In this document: piece after piece, positions 36,285 through 45,897 of the stretch
Layout of the letters: each line of letters begins with the position of its first letter
Numbering within the stretch: the first letter of the stretch is position 1
From: Variovorax paradoxus
Lineage (GTDB): Bacteria > Pseudomonadota > Gammaproteobacteria > Burkholderiales > Burkholderiaceae_C
Reading direction: 5' to 3'
NCBI RefSeq assembly: GCF_029919115.1
Contig: NZ_CP123990.1
Location: 868,001 to 932,000, forward strand
Length of the DNA: 64,000 nt
Program-made: the position numbers and the translations under genes
Notes under the pieces: generated by a model
What the model was told of the DNA's origin: nothing
Database searches by the model: none
Seen by the model: the letters and a program-made list of their open reading frames with translations, nothing else

Positions 36285-37238
36285 CTATGCGGCAATCGGC
36301 TCGGCCGCATCGTGTGCGCCCGCCGGCGTGTGCAAGTGGTTGACCAGCGTGCGCGCGGCCACCGGCAGCGTGGAGAAGTCGCGCGCCACCAGCCGGATTT
36401 CGCGGTTCGACCAGGCGTCGTTCAGTGCCACGCTGCACAGGCGGCTGCCGATGCCGGCCTGCAGCAGTTCGAATGCACGCTGCGGCATCACGCCGATGCC
36501 CAGGCCGTTGTCGATCATGCGGCACATGGCATCCAGGCCAGTCACGTGGATGCGCAGCTTGACGCTGCGGCCCGCTTCAACCGCAGCTTGGTGCATGGCG
36601 ACGTAGATCGAACTGTTGGTGTGCAGGCCGACGTGGTCGAAGTCGAGCGAGGCCGTGAAATCGATCGAACCTTGCGTTGCAAGCGGATGTCCGGCGGGCA
36701 CGATCAGCACCAGCCGGTCGTGGCGGTAGGGCAGCGTCTGCAGCTCGTTCGTGCCGTCGGGAATGTGGCAAATGCCGAGGTCGGCGGCGCCTTCCTGCAC
36801 CGCGCGCACCACTTCGTTGCTCAGGTGCTCTTCCAGGTCGATCTTGATTGCGTCGTGCTCGCGCGTGAAGGCGCCGAGGTCTTCGGGAAGAAACTGCACG
36901 ATGGCCGATATGTTGGCATGCACTCGTACATGGCCGCGCACACCCTCGGCGTATTCGCTGAGTTCGCCCTGCATCTTCTCGAGGCTGTAGAGCACCGAGC
37001 GCGCATGGTGCAGCAGGCTTTCGCCCGCGGGCGAAAGATCGACCCCGCGCGCGTGGCGGTAGAGAAGGGTTGTGCCCAGCGTGGCTTCCAGGTCGGACAG
37101 ACGCTTGCTGATGGCCGAGGCGGCAATGAATTCGCGTTCCGCCGCCCGCCCGATGCTGCCGAGTTCGCAGACGGCCACGAACAATTGCAGCGATGTGAGG
37201 TCGATGCGTCGGGCGAAATTGCGTTCCGAAGTGCTCAT
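36285..37238 (-). CDS. LysR family transcriptional regulator
   Basis: The 317-residue protein has an N-terminal winged helix ([20 protein letters not shown]...[15 protein letters not shown]) and a LysR substrate-binding domain. It reads toward leuC, 44 bp away, so it could be co-transcribed with leuCDB. Conservation of this position suggests a role there, but no ligand or target can be read from the sequence. Confidence 0.9.
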   Translation of the reverse strand: MSTSERNFARRIDLTSLQLFVAVCELGSIGRAAEREFIAASAISKRLSDLEATLGTTLLYRHARGVDLSPAGESLLHHARSVLYSLEKMQGELSEYAEGVRGHVRVHANISAIVQFLPEDLGAFTREHDAIKIDLEEHLSNEVVRAVQEGAADLGICHIPDGTNELQTLPYRHDRLVLIVPAGHPLATQGSIDFTASLDFDHVGLHTNSSIYVAMHQAAVEAGRSVKLRIHVTGLDAMCRMIDNGLGIGVMPQRAFELLQAGIGSRLCSVALNDAWSNREIRLVARDFSTLPVAARTLVNHLHTPAGAHDAAEPIAA

Positions 37239-37392
37239 GGGGTGTTGGGCATCGCATCTGGCGATGAGTTCGCCATTTTCTCTGGGTTTTGATCAACTTG
37301 CCATCGTCATCTGCGATGGGTTTGTTGCCCTGAAGCGAGGAGCCGCGGTCTCCGGGCTCGAATGCGCATGAGCTTTGTTGCTCCGCAATGGC

Positions 37393-37436
37393 AAAACGCC
37401 CCGCTCCTTGCCTTTGCAGGCGAAGGGGCGGGGCGT
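37393..37436 (-). terminator. Terminator after the entericidin gene
   Basis: A long GC-rich stem (ACGCCCCGC...GCGGGGCGT with an extended inner helix AGGC/GCCT) is followed on the minus strand by TTTTGCC. It lies about 75 bp downstream of the entericidin stop. The span between also contains a strong stem-loop (GCAGGCG...GCGCCTGC, 37451-37482). Confidence 0.75.
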
Positions 37437-37511
37437 GCGTCAGTGTGCTTGCAGGCGGGGGGCGAGTCCCCGAGGCGCCTGCGGAGGTCTTGGAAGACCC
37501 GGGGCGGTGCC

Positions 37512-37652
37512 TTACTGGCGCTTCTTGGCGGCGTCTTCTACTTTTTCGCCGCCCTTCTGGATGTCCTGGCCGGCACCCCGGAAGGTGTTGCAGCCGGAGA
37601 GGGGCACGGCGAACGCGAAGGCGACGGTAATCAGCGCGGCAATTTTCTTCAT
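37512..37652 (-). CDS. Entericidin A/B family lipoprotein
   Basis: The 46-residue product MKKIAALITVAFAFAVPLSG continues into CNTFRGAGQDIQKGG and EKVEDAAKKRQ. It has a lipoprotein signal with lipobox LSGC, so the mature peptide is a tiny amphipathic outer or inner membrane lipoprotein. Entericidins occur as toxin/antidote pairs in E. coli, but only one copy is present here. It sits between gltA and the LysR gene and is too short for a standard gene finder cut-off. Confidence 0.92.
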   Translation of the reverse strand: MKKIAALITVAFAFAVPLSGCNTFRGAGQDIQKGGEKVEDAAKKRQ

Positions 37653-37750
37653 GACGGATCTCCTGAAGTCGTTGAAAAAGGCGGCCCGACCTCGGACCTC
37701 CGATGCACAACGTACCGACGCCCCGGTGCGAATCCTGTCAGCCAAGACGC

Positions 37751-37774
37751 AAAAAAGCTGCCCGAAGGCAGCTT
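37751..37774 (-). terminator. Terminator after gltA
   Basis: On the minus strand, AAGCTGCC-TTCG-GGCAGCTT forms an 8-bp stem with a stable tetraloop and runs into TTTT. It is 33 bp after the gltA stop and ends the sdh-gltA transcript. Confidence 0.9.
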
Positions 37775-37807
37775 TCCGCGGTGAGCGCCAGTGCGCCTTC
37801 AGCAGCT

Positions 37808-39118
37808 TCAGCGCTTGCCGATGGGCTGCACGTCGCGCTTGGGCGATCCTTCGAACAGCTGGCGCGGGCGGCCGATCTTGTACTCCGGGTCGCCGATCAT
37901 TTCGTTCAGCTGGGCAATCCAGCCCACCGTGCGGGCCAGCGCGAAGATCGCGGTGAACAGCGGCACCGGAATGCCGATGGCGCGCTGAACGATGCCCGAG
38001 TAGAAGTCGACGTTCGGATAGAGCTTGCGCGAGACGAAGTATTCGTCTTCGAGGGCGATCTTTTCCAGCTCCTTGGCGAGCTTGAAGAGCGGATCGTTTT
38101 CCAGGCCCAGCTCGGTCAGCACTTCGTTGCAGGTTTCCTGCATCAGCTTGGCGCGCGGGTCGTAGTTCTTGTACACGCGGTGGCCAAAGCCCATGAGCTT
38201 GACGTTCGAGTTCTTGTCCTTCACCTTCTTGATGAACTCGCCGATCTTCTCCACGCCGCCTTCCTTCTGGATGTCGTAGAGCATGTTGAGTGCCGCTTCG
38301 TTGGCGCCGCCGTGGGCAGGGCCCCAGAGGCAGGCCACGCCGGCCGCAATGGCCGCGAAGGGGTTGGTGCCCGACGAGCCGCACAGGCGAACGGTCGAGG
38401 TCGATGCGTTCTGCTCGTGGTCTGCGTGCAGGATGAAGATGCGGTCGAGCGCGCGCTCGAGCACCGGGTTCACCTTGTACTCCTCGCACGGTGTTGCAAA
38501 CATCATGTGCAGGAAGTTGCCCGCGTAGCTCAGGTCGTTCTTCGGGTACATGTACGGCTGGCCGATCGTGTACTTGTAGGCCATGGCCACGAGCGTGGGC
38601 ATCTTCGCGATCAGGCGGATCGCGGCGATCTCGCGGTGCTCGGGATTGTTGATGTCCGTGCTGTCGTGATAGAAGGCCGACAGGGCGCCCACCAGGCCGG
38701 TCATGATGGCCATCGGGTGCGCATCGCGGCGGAAGCCGCGCAGGAAGAACTGCATCTGCTCGTTGACCATCGTGTGGTTGGTCACGAGCTTGGTGAAGTT
38801 GGTCTTCTTGCCCTGGTCCGGCAGCTCTCCGTAGAGCAGCAGGTGGCAGGTTTCAAGGAAGTCGCAGTTGGTTGCGAGCTGCTCGATGGGGTAGCCGCGG
38901 TACAGCAGTTCGCCCTTGTCGCCGTCGATGTACGTGATGGCCGACTGGCATGCGGCCGTCGACATGAAACCCGGGTCATAGGTGAACATGCCGGTCTGTG
39001 CATACAGCTTGCGGATGTCGATCACGTCCGGGCCCACGGTGCCCTTGTAGATCGGCAGTTCGACGCTGTCGCCGCCGTTGCTGAACGACAGCGTGGCCTT
39101 GGTATCGGAAGCTTTCAT
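37808..39118 (-). CDS. gltA: Citrate synthase
   Basis: The 436-residue type II (hexameric) citrate synthase shows [16 protein letters not shown] and [17 protein letters not shown] with catalytic histidines, and an Asp region in ALALEDEYF-like context ([20 protein letters not shown]). It is last in the sdhCDAB-sdhE-gltA operon and is followed by a strong terminator. The ATG at 39118 gives [17 protein letters not shown], the usual start. Confidence 0.97.
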   Translation of the reverse strand: MKASDTKATLSFSNGGDSVELPIYKGTVGPDVIDIRKLYAQTGMFTYDPGFMSTAACQSAITYIDGDKGELLYRGYPIEQLATNCDFLETCHLLLYGELPDQGKKTNFTKLVTNHTMVNEQMQFFLRGFRRDAHPMAIMTGLVGALSAFYHDSTDINNPEHREIAAIRLIAKMPTLVAMAYKYTIGQPYMYPKNDLSYAGNFLHMMFATPCEEYKVNPVLERALDRIFILHADHEQNASTSTVRLCGSSGTNPFAAIAAGVACLWGPAHGGANEAALNMLYDIQKEGGVEKIGEFIKKVKDKNSNVKLMGFGHRVYKNYDPRAKLMQETCNEVLTELGLENDPLFKLAKELEKIALEDEYFVSRKLYPNVDFYSGIVQRAIGIPVPLFTAIFALARTVGWIAQLNEMIGDPEYKIGRPRQLFEGSPKRDVQPIGKR

Positions 39119-39140
39119 TTCGGGTTCTTTCAGAGAGTAT

Positions 39141-39476
39141 TCAGGAAGGCGAAGAGGAAACGGAGGCGGAAACGGAGGTCTCGGGACGCTGTGCACCGTC
39201 GGTGCGCATCAGCTGGAGCAACTCGACCACCTCGGCCCCGGCCCATGCGGGCTCGGGCTCCTTTCTTCTCAGCAGAAGATCGAGGAGGTCGTTGTCCGAC
39301 AGGTCCATCAAAGTCTCCATCGCTCCCGCCTGGCCGACGGTCATGTGCGACTCGTGCCGCTCGAAGAAGCGCGCGATGAACAGGTCGTTCTCGAGCAGAC
39401 CGCGCCGGCAGCGCCATTTCAGCTTGCTCAGCGCACGTTCGCTGAGAGGCTGTGCGAGTTCGGCGGCGGTTTGCAT
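39141..39476 (-). CDS. sdhE: FAD assembly factor SdhE
   Basis: The 111-residue small helical protein has the RGxxE motif as [18 protein letters not shown], the surface that helps attach FAD to SdhA. The C-terminal 25 residues are a Ser/Val-rich tail. It lies between sdhB and gltA, where it belongs functionally. Confidence 0.94.
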   Translation of the reverse strand: MQTAAELAQPLSERALSKLKWRCRRGLLENDLFIARFFERHESHMTVGQAGAMETLMDLSDNDLLDLLLRRKEPEPAWAGAEVVELLQLMRTDGAQRPETSVSASVSSSPS

Positions 39477-39495
39477 GGTTTCTCTCGGGAAAGGA

Positions 39496-40197
39496 TCAGA
39501 TGGCGCGGCGCACCATCAGTTCCTTGATCTTGCCGATCGCCTTGGTCGGGTTCAGGTTCTTCGGGCACACGTCCACGCAGTTCATGATCGTGTGGCAGCG
39601 GAACAGGCGGTACGGGTCTTCGAGGTTGTCCAGTCGCTCGGCGGTGGCTTCGTCGCGGCTGTCGGCAATGAAGCGGTAGGCCTGCAGCAGGCCGGCCGGG
39701 CCCACGAACTTGTCGGGGTTCCACCAGAAGCTTGGGCAGCTGGTGGAGCAGCTCGCGCACAGAATGCACTCGTACAGGCCGTTGAGCTCGTCGCGCTCTT
39801 CGGGCGACTGCAGGCGCTCCTTCTCGGGCGGCACGTTGTCGTTCTGCAGGTACGGCTTGATCGAGTTGTACTGCTTGAAGAACTGCGTCATGTCCACGAT
39901 CAGGTCGCGGATGACCGGCAGGCCCGGCAGCGGCTTCAACACGATCGTGCCCTTGAGCGTGAGCATGTTGGTCAGGCAGGCGAGGCCGTTCTTGCCGTTG
40001 ATGTTCATGGCGTCGGAGCCGCAGACGCCTTCGCGGCACGAACGGCGGAACGACAGCGTGGGATCTTGCGCCTTGAGCTTCATCAGGGCGTCGAGCAGCA
40101 TGCGCTCATGGCCGTCGAGTTCGATCTCGATGGTCTGCATGTAGGGCTTGGCGTCCTTGTCCGGGTCGTAGCGGTAGATCTGGAATGTGCGCTTCAT
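39496..40197 (-). CDS. sdhB: Succinate dehydrogenase iron-sulfur subunit
   Basis: The 233-residue subunit carries all three clusters: 2Fe-2S in CREGVCGSDAMNINGKNGLAC, split as CREGVCGSD and NGKNGLAC; 4Fe-4S in CILCASCSTSCPSFWW; and 3Fe-4S in CHTIMNCVDVCPKNLNP. It links FAD in SdhA to the quinone site. It is intact, unlike sdhA. Confidence 0.97.
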   Translation of the reverse strand: MKRTFQIYRYDPDKDAKPYMQTIEIELDGHERMLLDALMKLKAQDPTLSFRRSCREGVCGSDAMNINGKNGLACLTNMLTLKGTIVLKPLPGLPVIRDLIVDMTQFFKQYNSIKPYLQNDNVPPEKERLQSPEERDELNGLYECILCASCSTSCPSFWWNPDKFVGPAGLLQAYRFIADSRDEATAERLDNLEDPYRLFRCHTIMNCVDVCPKNLNPTKAIGKIKELMVRRAI

Positions 40198-40228
40198 CGT
40201 GAAACCTTGTGATGTTGTTCTTGCGTGC

Positions 40229-42104
40229 TTAGAACGTACGGACCTTGGGAGGAACGGAGTCGACCGTCAGCGGCTTGAGGTTGACCGGCTTGTAGGAGAG
40301 GCGGTTGCCCTCGCTGTACCAGAGGGTGTGCTTCATCCAGTTGGCGTCGTCGCGGCCGAGCGGTGCAACCGGGTCGTCCGACGGACGCTCGTAGTCTTCC
40401 ACCGTGTGTGCGCCGCGGCATTCCTTGCGGGCCGCTGCCGAAACCATGGTGGCTTGCGCCACTTCGATCAGGTTGTCGACTTCGAGCGCTTCGATGCGTG
40501 CGGTGTTGAACACCCTGGACTTGTCCTTCAGGCCGATGGCGTTGACGCGCTCGCGCACGGCGGCGATCTTGACCACGCCTTCGTCCATGGAAGCCTGCTT
40601 GCGGAACACGGCGGCGTGCTGCTGCATGACGGCGCGGATTTCGCCGGCCACGTCTTGCGCGTATTCACCGCCGGTGGCTGCCTCGAGGCGGTTCAGGCGC
40701 TCCAGCGTGCGGTCGGCGGCATCGGCCGGCAGCGGCTTGTGCTCCTTTTGCTTGTCGTTGAACTGGACGATGTGGTTGCCGGCCGCGCGGCCGAACACCA
40801 AGAGGTCGAGCAGCGAGTTGGTGCCCAGGCGGTTGGCGCCGTGCACGCTCACGCAGGAGCATTCGCCCACGGCATAGAGGCCGTTCACCACGGCGCTGTT
40901 CTGCTCGCCCTGCTGAATGACGACCTGGCCATTGATGTTGGTCGGGATGCCGCCCATCTGATAGTGGATGGTCGGCACGACGGGAATCGGTTCCTTGGTG
41001 ATGTCGACGTTGGCGAAATTCACGCCGATTTCGTACACCGAGGGCAGGCGCTTGTGGATGGTCTCGGCACCGAGGTGGTCGAGCTTCAGCAGCACATAGT
41101 CCTTGTTGGGACCGCAGCCGCGGCCTTCCTTGATTTCCTGGTCCATCGAGCGCGAAACGAAGTCGCGCGGTGCCAGGTCTTTCAGGGTGGGCGCATAGCG
41201 CTCCATGAAGCGTTCGCCGTTGCTGTTGAGCAGGATGGCGCCTTCGCCGCGGCAGCCTTCGGTCAGCAGCACGCCGGCACCGGCCACGCCGGTCGGGTGG
41301 AACTGCCAGAACTCCATGTCCTGCAGCGGAATGCCCGAACGCGCGGCCATGCCCAGGCCGTCGCCGGTGTTGATGAAGGCGTTGGTCGAGGCCTGGAAGA
41401 TGCGGCCCGCGCCGCCGGTGGCCAGCAGCACCGTCTTGGCCTGCAGGATGTGCAGGTCGCCGGTTTCCATTTCGAGAGCCGTCACGCCCACCACGTCGCC
41501 TTCGGCGTCGCGAATCAGGTCGAGCGCCATCCATTCGACGAAGAACTGGGTGCGCGCTTCAACGTTCTTCTGGTAGAGCGTGTGCAGCATGGCGTGGCCG
41601 GTGCGGTCGGCCGCGGCGCAGGCGCGCTGCACAGGCTTTTCGCCGTAGTTGGCCGTAGGCGTGGCCGGTGCGGTCGGCCGCGGCGCAGGCGCGCTGCACA
41701 GGCTTTTCGCCGTAGTTGGCCGTATGGCCGCCGAAGGGGCGCTGGTAGATGGTGCCGTCGGGGTTGCGGTCGAACGGCATGCCGAAGTGCTCGAGCTCGT
41801 AGACGACCTTGGGCGCTTCGCGGCACATGAACTCGATCGCGTCCTGGTCGCCGAGCCAGTCGGAGCCCTTGATCGTGTCGTAGAAGTGGTAGTGCCAGTT
41901 GTCCTCGCTCATGTTGCCGAGCGATGCGCCCACGCCGCCTTGGGCAGCCACGGTGTGCGAACGGGTGGGGAACACCTTGGAGAGCACCGCCACGTTCAGG
42001 CCTGCGCGTGCCAGTTGCAGCGAAGCGCGCATGCCGGAGCCGCCAGCACCGACGATCACGACGTCGAACTTGCGCTTGGTGATTTGTTCTTTTGTGTAGG
42101 TCAT
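40229..42104 (-). pseudogene. sdhA: Succinate dehydrogenase flavoprotein subunit, frame broken by a tandem duplication
   Basis: The 5' part (42104 down to about 41725) encodes the FAD-binding N-terminus [20 protein letters not shown] and [12 protein letters not shown]. The 3' part (from about 41657 down to 40229) encodes LLTEGCRGEGAILLN, MERYAPTLKDLAPRDFVSRS and the C-terminus. Between them a 67-bp exact tandem duplication shifts the frame, so translation from 42104 ends at 41559 after 181 residues. Removing one copy gives 1809 bp, a 602-residue protein of normal SdhA length. All neighbours of the complex are intact, so an assembly or sequencing error is a serious possibility. Confidence 0.9.
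41591..41724. repeat. 67-bp exact tandem direct repeat inside sdhA
   Basis: Bases 41591-41657 and 41658-41724 are identical by eye; both begin GGCGTGGCCGGTGCGG and end GTAGTTGGCCGTA. The unit is not a multiple of three. The encoded stretch ([19 protein letters not shown]) appears once in normal SdhA proteins. Confidence 0.97.
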
Positions 42105-42111
42105 GGTGGGG

Positions 42112-42477
42112 TCAGATCTTCCAAAGCACTTGAATGGCCCAACCCGCACAACCGACAAGCCAGACGATGGTGAAAATTTGAAGGGCGAGGCGAATGCCGA
42201 CGGGCTGGACGTAGTCCATCCACACGTCGCGCATGCCAACCCACACGTGATAGAGCAGGGAAGCGATCACGGAGAAGGTCAGCACCTTCATCCACTGCGC
42301 GGCGAAGATGCCGGCCCAGAGGTCGTAGCCGAGCGGGCCACGCGTGAAGATCAGTTGCGCGAGCAGGATGATCGTGAAGAGCGCCATGAGGCCGCCCGTG
42401 ATGCGCTGGCTGAGCCAGTCGCGCAAACCGTAATGTGCGCCGACGACGATGCGCTTGGAGCCGTAATTCACAGACAT
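42112..42477 (-). CDS. sdhD: Succinate dehydrogenase membrane anchor subunit
   Basis: The 121-residue protein has three membrane helices, with [19 protein letters not shown] at the start of the first and [15 protein letters not shown] in the second carrying haem and quinone-site residues. The stop is 7 bp before sdhA. Confidence 0.93.
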   Translation of the reverse strand: MSVNYGSKRIVVGAHYGLRDWLSQRITGGLMALFTIILLAQLIFTRGPLGYDLWAGIFAAQWMKVLTFSVIASLLYHVWVGMRDVWMDYVQPVGIRLALQIFTIVWLVGCAGWAIQVLWKI

Positions 42478-42490
42478 GGTTGGCTCCTTC

Positions 42491-42937
42491 TCAGTACAGG
42501 CCGAACAACTTGGCGCCAAGCACCACGGTGAGCAGAACGCTCAGTGCCAGCGTGACCAGGGCGGAGCTGTGTCCGAATTCCTTGGTGACGGCGGCGTGGC
42601 TCACATCCATCCAGAGGTGGCGCAGGCCGGCGATGAAGTGGTGCAGGTAGGCCCAGATCAGCGCGAGAGCGACCAGCTTGAAGAACCAGCCCGGAACGAA
42701 ACCAAGGCCGCTGTTGAAGGCGGCCTTGAATCTGGCGAACGAATAGTCGGACGAAAGCGAGGTATCGAACATCCAGATGATGAATGGCATCAGCAGGAAC
42801 ATCAGCACGCCGCTCACGCGGTGCAGGATCGACACGATGCCGGCCGGCGGCAGCCGGTAGGTCGTGAGATCGGTGAAGGCATTGATGTTCCGGAATTCGC
42901 GACGCGGCGGCCGGGGAGGGGTTGCAAGCTCTGTCAT
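42491..42937 (-). CDS. sdhC: Succinate dehydrogenase cytochrome b556 subunit
   Basis: The 148-residue protein has three membrane helices. SILHRVSGVLMFLLMPFI contains the conserved HRxSG motif, and HHFIAGLRHLWMD holds the haem ligand region. It is the first gene of the operon; the start MTELATPPRPPRREF is chosen at 42937. Confidence 0.94.
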   Translation of the reverse strand: MTELATPPRPPRREFRNINAFTDLTTYRLPPAGIVSILHRVSGVLMFLLMPFIIWMFDTSLSSDYSFARFKAAFNSGLGFVPGWFFKLVALALIWAYLHHFIAGLRHLWMDVSHAAVTKEFGHSSALVTLALSVLLTVVLGAKLFGLY

Positions 42938-43018
42938 TGGGGGGAGGCTTTCGTGGCTTGGTGGCTTGTTCTGATAGCGAACGCTTTTGTTTCTTCTGCG
43001 GAATGCAAACAACGCAAA

Positions 43019-43042
43019 ATTCTATTGCAATGCACCATTGCA
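43019..43042 (-). promoter_or_regulatory. Candidate sdh operator/promoter with a 17-bp dyad
   Basis: In the 225-bp gap between the GntR gene and sdhC, minus-strand TGCAATG-GTG-CATTGCA (43026-43042) is a perfect inverted repeat with 7-bp arms. It is followed at once by TAGAAT (43024-43019), a plausible -10. The matching -35 is poor. The rest of the gap shows no gene. Control by the adjacent GntR protein is an inference. Confidence 0.4.
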
Positions 43043-43162
43043 TGGCGGAGGTGCCCGCGTCGGCGCAGTGCCGCAGTCGGATGCTATTGACTTCGGAGTG
43101 TGCTGCGCGCGGTGCGCAGGTGCTGCAATGCGGTTCGATCGAGGTTTCATCTTGGCGCGATC

Positions 43163-43918
43163 TCAGCCGAGCTGATTGCGGTAATGGTGCGTGTCCGTGC
43201 GATAGAGGCCGCGGCGCAATTCCATCGGCGTGTCGTGGTACGTGTGCGCCAGGCGCTCCACGCTGAGCAAGGGCATCTGCAGCGACACGTCGAGCAAGGC
43301 CGCCTGCTCCGCGTCGGGCAGCACCGCGCGGATTTTTTCTTCGGCGCGCACCATGCGCACGCCGAATTCGGTTTCGAACATCGCGTACATCGGGCCGGGC
43401 CAGGCCCGCAGCCGCTCGGCCGTGAGGCCCTTGAACGGCGCCCCGGGGAGCCACAGGTCTTCGAGAATGGTCGGCACGCCGCCGTAGGCGAGCACGCGCC
43501 GCACCTGCAGCACCGCGTCGCCGGTGCGCAGGCTCAGTGCGCGAGCCACGTCGGCCGATGCGCGCTGGCGGCGGCAATCGATGATGGTGCGTTCGGCCGG
43601 GCCTTCGGTGCTTGGCGTGCCGACATCGGGCACGAGCTTCAGAAAGCGGTACTGCACGTGCTGCTCGGCGTGCGTGGCAACGAAGGTGCCCTTGCCCTGG
43701 CGCCGCACCACGAGATTTTCGGCCGCCAGCTCGTCGATGGCCTTGCGCACCGTGCCCTGGCTCACGCGATAGCGCACGGCAAGATCCATTTCGCTCGGAA
43801 TCGGTTCGCCCGGCTTCCACTCGCCGGCCTGCAGGCTCTGCAGGATCAAGGTCTTGATCTGCTGGTAGAGCGGACTGAAGGAAGGCGTCGCGGAGTCTTC
43901 GAGGACGGTGGCATTCAT
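43163..43918 (-). CDS. GntR family regulator (HutC/UTRA type)
   Basis: The 251-residue protein has an N-terminal winged helix (PLYQQIKTLILQSL, SEMDLAVRYRVSQGTVRKAIDELAAENLV, RRQGKGTFV) and a C-terminal UTRA ligand-binding domain. It lies between the sdh operon (same strand) and mdh (divergent), so TCA-cycle control is likely. ATG 43918 is preferred over an upstream start at 43957, which would overlap the palindromic operator region. Confidence 0.9.
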   Translation of the reverse strand: MNATVLEDSATPSFSPLYQQIKTLILQSLQAGEWKPGEPIPSEMDLAVRYRVSQGTVRKAIDELAAENLVVRRQGKGTFVATHAEQHVQYRFLKLVPDVGTPSTEGPAERTIIDCRRQRASADVARALSLRTGDAVLQVRRVLAYGGVPTILEDLWLPGAPFKGLTAERLRAWPGPMYAMFETEFGVRMVRAEEKIRAVLPDAEQAALLDVSLQMPLLSVERLAHTYHDTPMELRRGLYRTDTHHYRNQLG

Positions 43919-43958
43919 GGCAGCGGTGGGGTGCGCCGTGGCGGAACCTCCGAGCATA

Positions 43959-43970
43959 TCTTATATAAGA
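43959..43970. promoter_or_regulatory. Perfect 12-bp palindrome between GntR gene and mdh
   Basis: TCTTATATAAGA is a perfect palindrome, strikingly AT-rich for this genome. On the minus strand it is preceded by a half-site repeat (GTCTTAT-GTCTTATATAAGA). Its place in a divergent intergenic region suits a dimeric GntR operator for autoregulation and for mdh. Confidence 0.6.
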
Positions 43971-44102
43971 CATAAGACGGGCTGCATCGATTCGGCTTAA
44001 AATGCGGGCCGGCCTGCGCCGCGGGAAGGATTCCCGCCCTGCAGGACACCGGCGCCAAGCGCGCCCGCCGATACCGTTTTCACCATCTTCTGGAGTCTTC
44101 CC

Positions 44103-45089
44103 ATGAGCAAAAAACCCGTCCGCGTTGCCGTCACCGGTGCCGCCGGCCAAATCGGTTACGCCCTGTTGTTCCGTATCGCGTCGGGCGAAATGCTCGGCAA
44201 AGACCAGCCGGTCATCCTGCAACTGCTCGAAATCCCCGACGAGAAGGCCCAGAAGGCGCTCAAGGGCGTGATGATGGAACTCGACGACTGCGCCTTCCCG
44301 CTGCTGGCCGGCATGGAAGCCCATGGCGACCCCATGACCGCCTTCAAGGACGCCGACTACGCGCTCCTGGTCGGCTCGCGTCCGCGCGGCCCGGGCATGG
44401 AACGTGCCGAGCTGCTGGCCGTCAACGGCGCCATCTTCACGGCACAGGGCAAGGCGCTGAACGCCGTCGCCAGCCGCAACGTGAAGGTGCTGGTGGTCGG
44501 CAACCCCGCCAACACCAACGCCTACATCGCGATGAAGAGCGCCCCTGACCTGCCGCGCAAGAACTTCACGGCCATGCTGCGCCTGGACCACAACCGCGCT
44601 GCCAGCCAGATCGCCGCCAAGACCGGCAAGCCGGTGGCCGACATCGAAAAGCTCGTCGTGTGGGGCAACCACTCGCCCACGATGTACGCCGACTACCGCT
44701 TTGCCACCATCAAGGGCGAAAGCGTCGCCAAGATGATCAACGACCAGGAATGGAACGCCAACACCTTCCTGCCGACCGTCGGCAAGCGCGGCGCGGCCAT
44801 CATCGAAGCGCGCGGCCTGTCGTCGGCTGCCTCGGCCGCCAACGCAGCCATCGACCACATGCGCGACTGGGCCCTCGGCACCAACGGCAAGTGGGTCACC
44901 ATGGGCATTCCGTCGGACGGCCAATACGGCATTCCGAAGGACACGATGTTCGGCTTCCCGGTCACCTGCGAAAACGGCGAATACAAGCTGGTCGAAGGCC
45001 TCGAAATCGACGCATTCAGCCAGGAACGCATCAACAAGACCCTGGAAGAGCTGCAGGGCGAGCAGGCGGGCGTCGCTCACCTCCTGTAA
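44103..45089 (+). CDS. mdh: Malate dehydrogenase
   Basis: The 328-residue NAD-dependent enzyme has [18 protein letters not shown], the [17 protein letters not shown] substrate loop, [13 protein letters not shown], and the catalytic His in [14 protein letters not shown]. It is read divergently from the GntR gene and begins a plus-strand run of TCA-cycle genes. Confidence 0.97.
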   Translation: MSKKPVRVAVTGAAGQIGYALLFRIASGEMLGKDQPVILQLLEIPDEKAQKALKGVMMELDDCAFPLLAGMEAHGDPMTAFKDADYALLVGSRPRGPGMERAELLAVNGAIFTAQGKALNAVASRNVKVLVVGNPANTNAYIAMKSAPDLPRKNFTAMLRLDHNRAASQIAAKTGKPVADIEKLVVWGNHSPTMYADYRFATIKGESVAKMINDQEWNANTFLPTVGKRGAAIIEARGLSSAASAANAAIDHMRDWALGTNGKWVTMGIPSDGQYGIPKDTMFGFPVTCENGEYKLVEGLEIDAFSQERINKTLEELQGEQAGVAHLL

Positions 45090-45117
45090 TCCTGTAATCG
45101 CAAATCGCAGCACCGGC

Positions 45118-45897
45118 ATGCTCGACTGGAACCCCGCGCTCTACCGTCGCTACGAGGACGAGCGCACCCGGCCCGCACAGGAGCTCCTGGCGCGGGTGCC
45201 GTTGTCCGAGGCGGCCCATGTGGTCGACCTCGGCTGCGGACCGGGCAATTCCACCGAGCTGCTGTTTCATCGGTTTCCGAAGGCGCGTGTCGTCGGAACC
45301 GACAACTCCGAAGCCATGCTGGCCAGCGCGCGCGAGCGCCTGCCGCAGGCGAGCTTCGAGTTGAGCGACATTGCGACCTGGGCGCCGCAAGACCAAGCGC
45401 CCGACCTCATTTACGCCAACGCAGCCCTGCAGTGGGTGCCGGATCACGAAACGCTGATTCCGCGCCTGTTCGCTGCGCTGGCCCCGGGTGGTGTGCTCGC
45501 CATCCAGATGCCCGACAACCGCGAAGAGCCCACGCACCGCCTGATGCGCGCAGTGGCTTCCGAGTCGCCGTGGGCCGAGCCCATCGGCGACGCCGACCGC
45601 ATGCGCACGCTGTTGCTGCCGCTCGGCGGCTACTACGACCTGCTGGCGCCCGAAGCGGCCAAGGTCGATGTGTGGCACACCATCTACCAGCATCCCATGG
45701 CCGACGCTGCAGCCATCGTCGAATGGGTGCGCGGCACGGGGCTGAAGCCTTTCGTCGATCGGCTGCCCGGCGAGTTGCGCGCAAGCTACCTGGCCGAATA
45801 CGAGCGCCGTGTCGACCAGGCCTATCCCGCTCGTACCGACGGCAAGCGGCTGCTCGCCTTTCCGCGCATGTTCATCGTGGCGCAGAAAAAGGCATGA
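45118..45897 (+). CDS. tam: Trans-aconitate 2-methyltransferase
   Basis: The 259-residue SAM-dependent methyltransferase starts MLDWNPALYRRYEDERTRPA and has motif I VVDLGCGPGNSTELL and LIYANAALQWVPDHE. Tam methylates trans-aconitate, a side product that inhibits aconitase. Its placement between mdh and two aconitase genes makes metabolic sense. The stop overlaps the next ATG (ATGA). Confidence 0.93.
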   Translation: MLDWNPALYRRYEDERTRPAQELLARVPLSEAAHVVDLGCGPGNSTELLFHRFPKARVVGTDNSEAMLASARERLPQASFELSDIATWAPQDQAPDLIYANAALQWVPDHETLIPRLFAALAPGGVLAIQMPDNREEPTHRLMRAVASESPWAEPIGDADRMRTLLLPLGGYYDLLAPEAAKVDVWHTIYQHPMADAAAIVEWVRGTGLKPFVDRLPGELRASYLAEYERRVDQAYPARTDGKRLLAFPRMFIVAQKKA

